Shown piece by piece: positions 9,462 through 17,894 of a stretch of 64,000 nucleotides of DNA (the stretch's first letter is position 1; every line of letters starts with the position of its first letter). Source of the DNA: Methanosarcina sp. MTP4 (lineage in GTDB: Archaea > Halobacteriota > Methanosarcinia > Methanosarcinales > Methanosarcinaceae); the NCBI RefSeq assembly GCF_000970045.1, contig NZ_CP009505.1, positions 868,001 to 932,000 on the forward strand, read 5' to 3'. A program made the translations under genes and the position numbers. The notes beneath the pieces are model-generated. The model saw nothing but the letters and a program-made list of their open reading frames with translations. It was not told where the DNA came from and searched no databases.

Positions 9462-10022
9462 ATGTCTTTTCTTACAAACTTCCTTCTAGCTCTCGGGCTT
9501 GCCATGGACGCATTTGCAGTATCCGTATCCAGTGGATCGACTGTACGGCCTTTTCGGCTAAATGATGCCCTGAAAATGGCGGTTTTTTTCGGGGGTTTCC
9601 AGGCCTTCATGCCGGTGCTGGGTTGGGTCGGGGGAAGTGCGGTAAGTGGCTTTCTCTCGGAGTATGCTCCCTGGATCGCTTTTGCGCTTCTGGCTTTTAT
9701 CGGAGGCAAAATGATATACGAGGCCCTTTACGGGGACCCGGACGGGAAGGTAAGTTCCCTCAGTTATTCCGTGCTTTTCCTGCTTGCCGTGGCAACAAGC
9801 ATTGACGCCCTTGCGGTCGGGATCAGCTTTGCGTTTCTGGACACCCCTATTCTTGAGCCCGTAATCATTATAGGCTGTGTGACCTTTTTCATGTCCTTTT
9901 GGGGGGCTATCCTGGGGCACAGGATAGGGCATTTCTTTGAAAGTGAGGTTGAAATCCTGGGGGGGCTCATCCTGATTGCGCTTGGCGTTAAAATCCTTGT
10001 CGAACACCTGCTATGGATCTAA
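9462..10022 (+). CDS. mntP: Manganese efflux pump MntP
   Basis: A 186-aa membrane protein of the MntP (DUF204) family, which exports Mn2+ across the cytoplasmic membrane. Six membrane helices are arranged as two repeats. Each repeat carries the conserved acidic helix: GLAMDAFAVSVSSG near residue 15 and SIDALAVGISFAF near residue 110, the aspartates being the likely metal ligands. A GGAG lies eight bases before the ATG. The gene sits between the unknown protein and the LeuB/AksF-type gene, all on the plus strand, and has a hairpin in its leader. Length and motifs fit the family well. Confidence 0.93.
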   Translation: MSFLTNFLLALGLAMDAFAVSVSSGSTVRPFRLNDALKMAVFFGGFQAFMPVLGWVGGSAVSGFLSEYAPWIAFALLAFIGGKMIYEALYGDPDGKVSSLSYSVLFLLAVATSIDALAVGISFAFLDTPILEPVIIIGCVTFFMSFWGAILGHRIGHFFESEVEILGGLILIALGVKILVEHLLWI

Positions 10023-10091
10023 ATGTAGTTCTTCGGGTTCGGGTTCGTCAGGTTCATATACTCTCTCGCAGTCTCAATCTTTGAGGTGAGG

Positions 10092-11084
10092 ATGACGAAA
10101 CTTGCGGTAATAGAAGGTGACGGAATAGGAAGGGAAGTGATCCCTGCAGCCCTGGAAGCCCTGGATGCTTTCGGGCTCGATATTGAAAAAGTGTCCCTGG
10201 AACTTGGATATGCCCGTTGGGAGCGGACCGGGACTGCGATGTCGGAGGAGGACCTCGAGATTATAAAGGGATGCGATGCGGTCCTGTTCGGGGCTATCAC
10301 TACGGTGCCTGATCCGAACTACAAGAGCATCCTGCTGACCATCCGGAAGGAACTGGACCTCTATGCCAATGTCCGGCCTATAAAGCCCCTGCCCGGAGTT
10401 ATGGGTGTGACCGGCAGGAATGATTTTGATTTTGTGATTGTCCGGGAAAACACGGAAGGGCTCTATTCCGGAATTGAGGAGCTCCATGAGGATTTTTCCA
10501 CCACCCAGAGGCTTGTCACCCGGAAAGGTTCCGAAAGGATTGCGGAATATGCCTGCAAACTTGCAAAAGAGAGGAAGAACCGGTTGACCATTGTCCACAA
10601 GTCAAATGTCCTTAAATCCGACAAACTTTTCCTGGACGTCTGCCGGGAGACTGCCAGTGCCCGCGGCGTCGAGTCCAATGACATGCTCGTGGATGCCATG
10701 GCTTACAGCCTCATGATGCGTCCCGAGAATTACGATGTTGTGGTCACAACCAACCTCTTCGGGGACATCCTGAGCGACATGTCCGGGGCTCTGGTGGGAA
10801 GCCTGGGGCTACTGCCAAGCGCGAATATCGGCTCAAAGTACGCCTTTTTCGAGCCCGTACACGGGAGCGCACCTGACATTGCAGGAAAGGGCATTGCAAA
10901 CCCACTTGCGGCAATTCTCTGCGTAAAGATGCTGCTTGAATGGATGGGGGAAAAAAGAGCTTCACTCATTGACGAGGCTGTCGGCTACGTGCTTCAAAAG
11001 AAAATTGTACCTCCCGACCTGGGTGGCAATTCCACCACGGCGGAGATCGGGCATGCGGTTGCAGAATATCTTAAGAAGTTCTGA
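10092..11084 (+). CDS. Isopropylmalate / homoisocitrate dehydrogenase family
   Basis: A 330-aa NAD(P)-dependent beta-decarboxylating dehydrogenase. It oxidises isopropylmalate (LeuB) or homoisocitrate and homologues (AksF). Seen are the N-terminal [12 protein letters not shown], the substrate arginine region [26 protein letters not shown], the catalytic lysine region VHKSNVLK, the metal-binding [14 protein letters not shown], and the cofactor loop [18 protein letters not shown]. The arginine-loop reading LDLYANVRP is shared by homoisocitrate-type enzymes, which together with the YLRT small subunit upstream fits coenzyme B synthesis; this is suggestive only. The ATG at 10092 follows GAGGTGAGG closely; the GTG at 10086 has no such site. 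Downstream are short GAA/CTGA-rich repeats. Confidence 0.92.
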   Translation: MTKLAVIEGDGIGREVIPAALEALDAFGLDIEKVSLELGYARWERTGTAMSEEDLEIIKGCDAVLFGAITTVPDPNYKSILLTIRKELDLYANVRPIKPLPGVMGVTGRNDFDFVIVRENTEGLYSGIEELHEDFSTTQRLVTRKGSERIAEYACKLAKERKNRLTIVHKSNVLKSDKLFLDVCRETASARGVESNDMLVDAMAYSLMMRPENYDVVVTTNLFGDILSDMSGALVGSLGLLPSANIGSKYAFFEPVHGSAPDIAGKGIANPLAAILCVKMLLEWMGEKRASLIDEAVGYVLQKKIVPPDLGGNSTTAEIGHAVAEYLKKF

Positions 11085-11162
11085 TGGTCTGAATAATTTC
11101 TGATAGCCTGAAGAAGTTTTGATCAACAACTCTTCTCCGATTGGCTCGTTTGCTCCGGTGAG

Positions 11163-11321
11163 TCAGATATTTTCTCCCGTCTGCAAAACTTCTTTTTTTC
11201 TTCCTCTTTCTTCAGTTCCTGAAATCAGTTCTGCAAAGCAGACTTCCTGGCTGGCTCTGAAGCTTTCAAACTGTTCGTAATAATGAGTTCTTTGAACAAG
11301 TCCTTTAAAATATTCATCCAT
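11163..11321 (-). CDS. Small protein, 52 aa (paralog of 12535-12669)
   Basis: A short gene below the usual size cutoff. Its ATG at 11321 is preceded by AAAAGGGGGATAA, a strong ribosome binding site nine bases away. The N-terminal 22 residues (M-D-E-Y-F-K-G-L-V-Q-R-T-H, then YYEQFESFR) match the N-terminus of a second small gene 1.2 kb away at 16 of 22 positions, while the C-terminal halves differ. This sharing of a conserved head and the good start site support real translation. The rest is charged, with a GTEERGRKKE stretch. It has no membrane segment and I know no family for it. It diverges from the acetolactate-decarboxylase-like lipoprotein gene. Confidence 0.65.
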   Translation of the reverse strand: MDEYFKGLVQRTHYYEQFESFRASQEVCFAELISGTEERGRKKEVLQTGENI

Positions 11322-11529
11322 AAGTTTATCCCCCTTTTATACCCATAGAAATATAGTATCTTATATTTTATAAATATTTACTATCAGTAAGTATAAATCG
11401 TATTCAGGTTTTTAATACATCATGAGTTAAAATATTTAAGAAGAAACCTTTTTCAATCTTCCAATATTTCACTCTGTCATATCTCTTACTCTATCATATC
11501 TACACTTTATCTTGTCATGAGGCTTGTAC

Positions 11530-12381
11530 ATGAAAAAACACAGTTTTTTAATTCTGGCAATAGTTTTCGCATCTCTTCTCCTCTCCGGATGTGCTGAACG
11601 TAATGGCGATACCGGGAATGATATGGAGGTCGAGCTTTCGGGTGTTGATGAAGTCCCTCCGGAATCAGCTGGTTTGGAAAACGACGTCCTCTATCAGGTC
11701 TCCACCCTTGATGCCCTGCTCCAGAGTGTCTATGACGGCATTCTTCCTATCGAAGAGCTTGAAACTCACGGGGATTTCGGGATCGGGACTTTCGACGGAC
11801 TCGAAGGGGAAATGCTTGCCCTTGACGGAGATTATTACCAGATAAAAACCGATGGGCTTGCCTACCCTGTTTCCGGGGAAATGACCACTCCTTTTGCCAC
11901 GGTAACCTTCTTTGAAACAGACGAGAGTTTCGGGCTGGAGGGGCCAATGAACCTCACGGAACTCGAAGCTTTCCTGGACTCAAAGCTCCCTTCGGAAAAT
12001 CTCTTCTATGCAGTCCGGGTTGAGGGAAACTTTTCCTTCATGAAGGCGCGAAGTGTTCCAAAGCAGGAAAAACCGTACCCCAGGCTTGTGGACGTTGTCT
12101 CAACTCAGGCAGTCTTTGAATTTGAAAATATAAGTGGCACACTGGTAGGGTTCAGGGCTCCCGACTACGTGAAAGGAGTCAATGTGCCGGGCTACCATAT
12201 TCACTTTATTACCACGGATAGGAGCGCAGGAGGGCATGTCCTTGACTTTGAGCTTGAAGAAGGGGATGCCGCAGTTGACATCACCAGGGCTTTCTTCATG
12301 GAACTTCCTACCAGCGGCGACTTTTATGAAGTGGAACTGGGTCAGGATCTTCAGTCTGATTTAGAAAGGGTTGAAAAGTAA
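11530..12381 (+). CDS. Acetolactate-decarboxylase-like lipoprotein
   Basis: A 283-aa exported protein. The N-terminus is a lipoprotein signal peptide, with a hydrophobic run ending in the lipobox LLSGC (Cys about residue 21), so the mature protein should be membrane-anchored outside the cell. The body matches alpha-acetolactate decarboxylase (BudA/AlsD): HGDFGIGTFDGLEGEM, LDGDYYQI, TPFATVTFF, then GFRAPDYVKGVNVPGYHIHF and DRSAGGHVLDF, which carry the zinc-binding histidines. That enzyme turns acetolactate into acetoin. An extracellular copy in a methanogen is odd, so the true substrate may differ. Start ATG 11530 has GAGG seven bases upstream; a TTG at 11524 is unlikely. The gene is flanked by two minus-strand small paralogs. 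Confidence 0.85.
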   Translation: MKKHSFLILAIVFASLLLSGCAERNGDTGNDMEVELSGVDEVPPESAGLENDVLYQVSTLDALLQSVYDGILPIEELETHGDFGIGTFDGLEGEMLALDGDYYQIKTDGLAYPVSGEMTTPFATVTFFETDESFGLEGPMNLTELEAFLDSKLPSENLFYAVRVEGNFSFMKARSVPKQEKPYPRLVDVVSTQAVFEFENISGTLVGFRAPDYVKGVNVPGYHIHFITTDRSAGGHVLDFELEEGDAAVDITRAFFMELPTSGDFYEVELGQDLQSDLERVEK

Positions 12382-12396
12382 TTTTATGCTTTATTG

Positions 12397-12414
12397 AAGC
12401 TTTTCAGCTTTTTT
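12397..12414 (+). terminator. Terminator after lipoprotein gene
   Basis: A 5-bp stem AAGCT/AGCTT with a four-base loop runs straight into six T residues, 16 bases after the lipoprotein stop. Short, but in the right place. Confidence 0.45.
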
Positions 12415-12534
12415 ATCCCCTGAGCTTTTTCTTTTTATTTTCCCTCTTTTATTTTTCCAGTTTCCTCTCTTTTCCTCAGAATGCTCTCTGATGTCTTTAC
12501 CCCTGGTTTCCAATTAGGTCCTTATTTTAGAAGC

Positions 12535-12669
12535 TCAGGCAGGATATTTGAGTTCCGGCTCTGTTACCGGCATGTCCTGAAACTGCCTGGAAATATGGGT
12601 GTTTCTGAAGCTTTCAAACTGTTCGTAGTACAGGGCGCGTTCGACCAATCCGTTGAATAACTCTTCCAT
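12535..12669 (-). CDS. Small protein, 44 aa (paralog of 11163-11321)
   Basis: The ATG at 12669 has GAGGTT eight bases upstream. The protein begins M-E-E-L-F-N-G-L-V-E-R-A-L, then YYEQFESFR, the same head as the 52-aa protein at 11163-11321, and then diverges into a proline-containing tail (MPVTEPELKYPA). The two copies bracket the lipoprotein gene on the opposite strand. No known domain; soluble, acidic, with the aromatic YYEQF helix as the conserved core. Conservation in amino acids with differing codons points to selection on the protein. Confidence 0.65.
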   Translation of the reverse strand: MEELFNGLVERALYYEQFESFRNTHISRQFQDMPVTEPELKYPA

Positions 12670-12902
12670 TGTTTTAACCTCAATAACTAAATTACTTCAG
12701 TACTTATTAAGCTCAGCCAAGCTGGGTGAAAGTATTATCCGGGGATCTTTGAGGCTGTATTTAAGAGGGTATTGACGCCTGTTGATGCATCTGTTGATGT
12801 GTCCACTAAGTAGTCCATTGATGTGTCTACTGAGTAGTCTAATGATACTGAAAAATAGAATGTGGGCAATTTTTTATTGTAAAGTCCTTGACTTGTATTA
12901 TT

Positions 12903-14108
12903 TTATTCTTTTGAAATCTCCGCAAGTTTCCTTCCGAGGTCCCTGCACATCTCCAGTTCCGATCCTTCCGGCCTGTACCTTACCTGGATGCCCGGTTCGA
13001 GGAGCTCCACTCCTGAGTTTTTCAGTTCTTGTTCTATAGTTTTTACGGCACCTCCTCCCCAGCCGTAGGAGCCGAAGGCTGCGGCTTTTTTCTTCGGGGG
13101 GCGTAGGCCTTTCAGGTAGGCAAGAAAGTCCCCTACGGAAGGAAATATCCCGTTATTCAGGGTGGGGGAGCCGATAGCAAAGGCTGCCGAATCCAGCATC
13201 TCTTTCATGATGTGGTTCCGGGTATTTTTCCGGAGGTGCAGGAGTTTTACCTCCACTCCGGCTTTCCGGGCGGCTTCTGCAATTTCCTTCGCCATTATTT
13301 CGGTGCTGCCCCACATGCTGTCATAGATCACGAGGACTTTTTCCCTTACCTTTCCGTTTGCCCAGGTGGTATAGGCTTTCAGGATTTTGTCGAGGTCCCG
13401 TTTCCAGACCACGCCGTGGGATGGGGCGATCTGTTTGGGGGAAATCCCGTACTCTTTAAGCCTTCCCAGGTAGCGGAGAAGGGGCACCCCGAAGGGCATG
13501 AGGATGTTGGCGTAATACTCAGCAGCGGCGGGGATCAGGTCTCCGACTTCATAATCATAACGTTTGGAAGTGGCAATGTGCTGCCCGAAGGCATCATTTG
13601 AAAAGAGGATACTGTTTTCTATCAGGAAAGTCTCCATGCTGTCAGGCCAGTGGAGCATGGTTGCTTCCAGGAATACCAGGGTTTTGCTGCCCAGAATCAG
13701 CTGGTCCCCGGTCCGGACAATTTGAAAGTCCCAGTCATCGCAGCCAGAGGGCTTGAAATAGCCGTCCAGAATGTCCCTGCCCCGCCTCGTTATGAAGATG
13801 CTTGCATCCGTGTGCTCCTTCAGTTCCGCAAGGGCTCCGGCATGGTCCATTTCCATGTGGTTTACCACGATATAATCGATTTTCGCAGGGTCAATGATCT
13901 CCCGGATACGCTCCAGCATCTCCCCTGCAAAATCGGCCTTCACGGTGTCGATGAGGGCGGTTTTCTCCCCCACTACCAGATAGGCGTTGTAGGTGGTTCC
14001 CTCCGGTGTGGTAAAGCCATGAAAGTCCCTCCCGTTCCAGTCAATTGCCCCTACCCAGTAAACCCCTCTGGCAAGCTCAACGGCTCCGCCTCTTTCTCCA
14101 CTTTCCAT
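12903..14108 (-). CDS. fprA: F420H2 oxidase FprA (flavodiiron protein)
   Basis: A 401-aa A-type flavodiiron protein that in methanogens reduces O2 to water with reduced F420. The metallo-beta-lactamase-like domain (about residues 1-255) holds the diiron ligands in HMEMDHAG, in LHWPDS and in APSHGVVW. The flavodoxin domain (about 256-401) starts with VLVIYDSMWGSTE, the FMN phosphate loop, with SPTLNNG and GSYGWGGG around the flavin. The ATG at 14108 is preceded by GGGGGTT. It is the distal gene of a long minus-strand set of oxygen-defence and redox genes, 90 bp after the rubrerythrin-like gene. Confidence 0.93.
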   Translation of the reverse strand: MESGERGGAVELARGVYWVGAIDWNGRDFHGFTTPEGTTYNAYLVVGEKTALIDTVKADFAGEMLERIREIIDPAKIDYIVVNHMEMDHAGALAELKEHTDASIFITRRGRDILDGYFKPSGCDDWDFQIVRTGDQLILGSKTLVFLEATMLHWPDSMETFLIENSILFSNDAFGQHIATSKRYDYEVGDLIPAAAEYYANILMPFGVPLLRYLGRLKEYGISPKQIAPSHGVVWKRDLDKILKAYTTWANGKVREKVLVIYDSMWGSTEIMAKEIAEAARKAGVEVKLLHLRKNTRNHIMKEMLDSAAFAIGSPTLNNGIFPSVGDFLAYLKGLRPPKKKAAAFGSYGWGGGAVKTIEQELKNSGVELLEPGIQVRYRPEGSELEMCRDLGRKLAEISKE

Positions 14109-14198
14109 GCCAACCCCCTGAAGACCCCCGATTTCCTGAATGATTCTTTCTTCAATGCTTTTTTCCTGTTTGGGCTTTATTTTTTCTGAGGCTTTTTT

Positions 14199-14705
14199 TC
14201 AGGTCTGCATCCTGAAATCAGTGATAGATTCGAGATAGCTGTCAAGAAGGTCATAATGGATGCTCTCGTACCCGGCCAGCATCTCGAAAAACTTTTTCCG
14301 CGTCTCGTCCTCGCTCAGTTTTGCCAGTTCCATGTAGAAGTACTCGCTTTTCCGCTCATGCCTCATTGCTGCGATAACGATTCCGATTGCTCCCAGCTCC
14401 ATGTGGCCATAACCGGTTTCAGTTTCCTCAAACTCCGGGGTAAAGGACTGGCCGCTTGGAATTTGGATCTCAATCTCAGGGAGCTTTTTTGTATCCCTGT
14501 ATTCTTCCAGGTAATGCAGGTGTTTTGCTTCCTCATCTGCCAGATACTTATAGAGGTCCTTTAACTGGATACTATCTGTGGTGGCTGCTTTCTCCATGTA
14601 AAAGGTTCTGGCTTCTTTTTCCCTTTCTGCTGCAAGGGCTATGGCTTCATCAAGGTCTTTGAGCTTGCTCACTTCATCAACGACTTCCTGGAATGCGTAT
14701 TTCAC
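14199..14705 (-). CDS. Rubrerythrin-like ferritin-fold protein
   Basis: A 168-aa four-helix diiron protein of the rubrerythrin family, lacking the usual C-terminal rubredoxin domain. Two ligand pairs are seen: EREKEARTFY with EEAKHLHYLEEY, and RHERKSEYFYME with YESIHYDLL. Such proteins reduce peroxide or act in iron-related stress defence. I start at the GTG at 14705, which has AAAGGGGGT ten bases upstream. A longer open frame reaching 14882 would overlap the archaeoflavoprotein gene out of frame and has no homologous look. Its neighbours FprA, superoxide reductase and flavoproteins fit peroxide removal, the electrons probably coming from one of the nearby flavoproteins. Confidence 0.88.
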   Translation of the reverse strand: MKYAFQEVVDEVSKLKDLDEAIALAAEREKEARTFYMEKAATTDSIQLKDLYKYLADEEAKHLHYLEEYRDTKKLPEIEIQIPSGQSFTPEFEETETGYGHMELGAIGIVIAAMRHERKSEYFYMELAKLSEDETRKKFFEMLAGYESIHYDLLDSYLESITDFRMQT

Positions 14706-14778
14706 AGTTATTTTACCCCCTTTATACGGTGTTTTTGGTTCAACTTTTCTTCCGGCTTCCGATCCCCTGTCAGTTCCT

Positions 14779-15354
14779 TTAAACTTCCGGTTTTTCCATC
14801 CCCAGGAGGTCATAGATGTCATAAGGACTTTTGAGCAGGGTGATGTTTTCCATCCGGGCCAGTTTTTCCGAGTTGCTAACATCTACCTCTCTCATTGTGA
14901 GTTCAAAAGTCCGGCCTGTGGGTGCGGAAGTCTTTACAGTGCCCCTCTTCTGGTCAACGGGCAGGATATAGATGGGAGTCGAGCCTTTTGCAGTCTGGGA
15001 CACCGCATTCGTTACCAGGGTATCAGCAATCCCGTGGACGATCTTTGCAACCGTGTTGGCAGTTGCCGGGGCTACCAGGAGGAAGTCGTAATACCCCATC
15101 TGGAGCGGGCCTGCAATGAATGGTGAGTTGGGTCCCGCATCCGTCTTGAAATTGGGGAAGTCCTTCTGGATTTTGTCCCAGAGGTGATACCATTTCATTA
15201 CGGTCTCTCCCTCCCTGGATAGGAAAACCATTGTTTCGACCCCTGTCCGCTTTTTGAGATCTACCATCGTGTTGTAGGTCTCTATCATCTGGTCCCCCGA
15301 GCCAGTTATAGCCCATGCGATTCTCTTGATCTTTTTAGCTACCACTTCCACCAT
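14779..15354 (-). CDS. Archaeoflavoprotein / DmrB-like flavoprotein
   Basis: A 191-aa FMN-binding flavoprotein of the Rossmann-like type (IAWAITGSGDQM at the N-terminus, and APATANTVAKIVHGIADTL in the middle, the phosphate- and isoalloxazine-binding segments). Relatives are the archaeoflavoprotein AfpA, an electron partner of iron-sulfur flavoproteins, and the methanogen dihydromethanopterin reductase (DmrB/DmrX). Which of the two roles applies cannot be decided here; the next gene being an iron-sulfur flavoprotein favours electron transfer. The ATG at 15354 has GAGGAGTGA at good spacing; the in-frame GTG at 15363 overlaps that site and is less likely. Confidence 0.82.
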   Translation of the reverse strand: MVEVVAKKIKRIAWAITGSGDQMIETYNTMVDLKKRTGVETMVFLSREGETVMKWYHLWDKIQKDFPNFKTDAGPNSPFIAGPLQMGYYDFLLVAPATANTVAKIVHGIADTLVTNAVSQTAKGSTPIYILPVDQKRGTVKTSAPTGRTFELTMREVDVSNSEKLARMENITLLKSPYDIYDLLGMEKPEV

Positions 15355-15519
15355 ACAAATCACTCCTCAAATATAGTTTCATTAATTTCGATTGTATTTT
15401 TGATCGGCTAAGTATGTTAAATTTTTTATCAGCTTGAATTTAAATTCAAAATCAGGTATTTATTAAAGAGGCGCCGGTTTTCAGGTATGTCCGGATCAGG
15501 ATTTCTGGCTTTAATCCGG

Positions 15520-15659
15520 TCTCCCCTTTTTGTCCCCTTTCCCTTTTTGCCCCCTTTCCCTTTTTGTCCCTTTTTCCCTTTTTACCCCTTTTGCCTTTTT
15601 ACCCCATTTGCCTTTTTTCCCTTACCCCTTTTTTATTCCTTTTATTTCCCTTCTTTTTC
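15520..15659. repeat. Polypyrimidine tract (CCCCTTTTT-type repeats)
   Basis: About 140 bases of the plus strand are C and T with very few other bases, made of loosely repeated CCCCTTTTTG/A blocks. The tract lies just after the iron-sulfur flavoprotein stop and before the archaeoflavoprotein gene. On the transcribed strand it is purine-rich. It slightly overlaps the 3' end of the iron-sulfur flavoprotein gene. Confidence 0.8.
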
Positions 15660-16310
15660 AGGCTGTTTGGGTTTTTCTGAGGGTCCGGCCTTTTTCACCA
15701 GCTGTGCAGTTTGGATGAATTTTTTCATGGTTTTTCGAAGGCTCCGCATCCCCTCAGAATCTTCGGAAACTCCCTCTGGCCCTTTGTCCTGAGACCAGAA
15801 TGTAGCTCCTAAATTGGCTCCGAATGAACCTCCACCTACCGGAATCATTTCGTTTATTATGTAGAAGTTGTGGATGGTCTGGAGTGCAGGTTCCTGGCCT
15901 CCTATCCGGTCCCCTCCATCGGCAATCCCCATTCCTACCTTATTCAGGAAGGCTTTCGGGTCTTTTGCAACCACGGCCCTTACCCGGTCCATGATTGTCT
16001 TTGTCTGGGCACTGATGGTCCCCTGGTAGACGGGGGTCCCGATGATCCAGGCATCAGCCCACATCATTTTTTCATACAGTTCGGCCGAGATGTCGTCCTT
16101 GTGGACACAGCCCTCTCTTTTCCTGACACAAAAATCACAGTGAATGCAAAAATTCAGCTTTTTTCCTTTCGCAGAAAAATAATCGGTTTCCGCGTTGTAT
16201 TTCTCCCTTGCAATCCGCAAGGCTTCCTGGACCACATAATCAGTCGCCATTTTTCTGGGACTCCCGGAGATCCCCAGAATTTTTATGCTTTCGGATTCAG
16301 TTTCGGCCAT
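15642..16310 (-). CDS. Iron-sulfur flavoprotein (ISF family)
   Basis: A 222-aa NADPH-FMN-reductase-fold protein with a compact 4Fe-4S motif, C-x2-C-x2-C-x6-C, in CIHCDFCVRKREGC (about residue 54-67). The FMN loop is ISGSPRK near the N-terminus, and GTPVYQGTISAQTKTIMDR lines the flavin. ISF proteins in methanogens take electrons from ferredoxin and reduce O2 or peroxide. The ATG at 16310 is preferred (GGTGAGG just upstream) over the ATG at 16325. The C-terminus ends in a lysine- and proline-rich tail (KAGPSEKPKQPEKEGK) that runs into the polypyrimidine tract, so tail length may vary between strains. Confidence 0.88.
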   Translation of the reverse strand: MAETESESIKILGISGSPRKMATDYVVQEALRIAREKYNAETDYFSAKGKKLNFCIHCDFCVRKREGCVHKDDISAELYEKMMWADAWIIGTPVYQGTISAQTKTIMDRVRAVVAKDPKAFLNKVGMGIADGGDRIGGQEPALQTIHNFYIINEMIPVGGGSFGANLGATFWSQDKGPEGVSEDSEGMRSLRKTMKKFIQTAQLVKKAGPSEKPKQPEKEGK

Positions 16311-16458
16311 GTCCCTCACCTGCATTTTCTACTAATAATTATATACATTGTAATACATATTAGGGTATGCTCTGAGTTTTTTCTCTTTTCTCTCTTCTCT
16401 TCCGTTTTCTTACATATCCGGGTTATTTTTTTCATTATATCCGTTTTCTCTTTTCCAT

Positions 16459-17856
16459 TCACCCTTTTAATTTCCTGTAAGTTACTGCAAGGAAAACGAT
16501 TGCCAGCATTCCTGCTGCCCCTATTTCCGGAATTCCAGGACTTGAAGTCTCGGTTTCAGGGTAAGTTGCCATATCTATTACCGGTACGGTATAGGTGCCT
16601 TCCCCGAAGAGCTCGTCGATATGTTCCTGGGAAGCTGAGCGGTAGTGCAGGACCGATTTTATGGTGATTGGAGGTGTGACTCCTTCGGGCATCACAAAGG
16701 AATGGTTTTCCAGCACCGAGGCTTTCGGGGGAATTCTGTTATCGTAAAGGATGCTTTCTGCTTCCCAGACTTTTAAGGTGGGTTGCCCTTCGGAATTCGC
16801 AAAGACCGTATGGTAGACTGTTGCTTCCGGGTCTATTTCTCCTGCTTCGTCCAGGGCTCCGGAATGGTAAAGCTCCTTCCCTTCTGCGTCTGTTGCGGTA
16901 AGTTCCAGCCAGATTTCCCTGTCTTCAGTGACTCCACTTGGGATTTTATGCCCTGCCCCGATGTTTTTTATCTCCACTTCAATGTCCACGGTTTCCCCGG
17001 CTTCAGCTGCTTCCGGGGCTTTTACGTCCAGGGCTGCGGCATGCTGCAGGTATTCTATTGCCCGTTTTTCATGCCTGCCTTCTCCGAGGGCATCTGTTAC
17101 GAAGGCGTTACCCCCCACAAAGTAGTGGGTATAAACATGCTCCCTTTCCGGGCCGCTCGAGGTAGCTTTTCCCGGATTCGCTTCATATTCGACAATCCCG
17201 GGTGTCATGTGGCAGTCCTGGCACTGGACTCCTTCTTCCGCGTACGGGCTTTCTTTCCACTCCGTGTAGGTGGCTGCAAGGGTCAGGTTGTTGGCAGGGT
17301 GGTAGATATTGTGGCACATCCCGCAGTATTCGGATTGCGTGTAGAATTCGTGGGCTTCGACTTCATGGGCAGGGGACTGGGCGTCTGTCCTGCGGCCCCA
17401 TTTCACGTCCCCGGGGTCGAGCACGTAGGGAGCGTTTCCTATCCCTTCGCTTTCAGCGACAGCGTGACAGAAATCACACTGGACTCCTTCTTTTGCGACC
17501 TCGCTCAGGCCCGAACCGTCAAGGGGCGGGATTTCTTCCGAAACCACCCCGATGGGAGTGTGGCAGCGGGAACAAAATCCTTCAGGGAGCCCTTCTGCTT
17601 CTGCAGTAGCGCCGTATTCCTGCAGCATTGCCTGGTAAAAGAAATCCTCATCGGAGTTTGAGTGCATGGACCCATCCCATTCTCCGAAAGAGTTGCCGTG
17701 GCAATTGGAACAGAGCCCGGACCTCGTAAACTGGCCCGATACAAAATCCCCCGGTTCGCTCTGCTCTGCAGCCGCGGGGAGTGTCCCTGCGAGTCCTGCA
17801 ATAAAAAAAAAGGTAAATAAAATGGTAATTAGAAGTCCCGGCTTTTCCACCGTCAT
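16459..17856 (-). CDS. Five-heme c-type cytochrome, cell-surface
   Basis: A 465-aa exported multiheme cytochrome. The N-terminal signal peptide (about residues 8-30) is followed by five CxxCH heme sites: CSNCH, CSRCH, CDFCH, CGMCH and CQDCH, all in the first half, in an arrangement like cytochrome c554-type proteins. The second half is a beta-rich domain (NIGAGHKIPSGVTEDREIW). The C-terminus, SSPGIPEIGAAG followed by a hydrophobic helix and RKLKG, looks like a PEF/PGF-CTERM-type sorting tail, so it is probably anchored to the outside of the membrane. I start at the ATG at 17856, with AGGGGG upstream; a longer frame to 18033 overlaps the superoxide reductase gene. The protein could carry electrons to extracellular acceptors. 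Confidence 0.92.
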   Translation of the reverse strand: MTVEKPGLLITILFTFFFIAGLAGTLPAAAEQSEPGDFVSGQFTRSGLCSNCHGNSFGEWDGSMHSNSDEDFFYQAMLQEYGATAEAEGLPEGFCSRCHTPIGVVSEEIPPLDGSGLSEVAKEGVQCDFCHAVAESEGIGNAPYVLDPGDVKWGRRTDAQSPAHEVEAHEFYTQSEYCGMCHNIYHPANNLTLAATYTEWKESPYAEEGVQCQDCHMTPGIVEYEANPGKATSSGPEREHVYTHYFVGGNAFVTDALGEGRHEKRAIEYLQHAAALDVKAPEAAEAGETVDIEVEIKNIGAGHKIPSGVTEDREIWLELTATDAEGKELYHSGALDEAGEIDPEATVYHTVFANSEGQPTLKVWEAESILYDNRIPPKASVLENHSFVMPEGVTPPITIKSVLHYRSASQEHIDELFGEGTYTVPVIDMATYPETETSSPGIPEIGAAGMLAIVFLAVTYRKLKG

Positions 17857-17894
17857 TCCCCCTGCATAGTTTCCTTTAAGTTTTTTCAGGTTTT

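Noticed and set aside
14706-14882. N-terminal extension of the rubrerythrin-like protein
   Set aside because: It overlaps the archaeoflavoprotein gene out of frame; the GTG at 14705 has a strong ribosome binding site.
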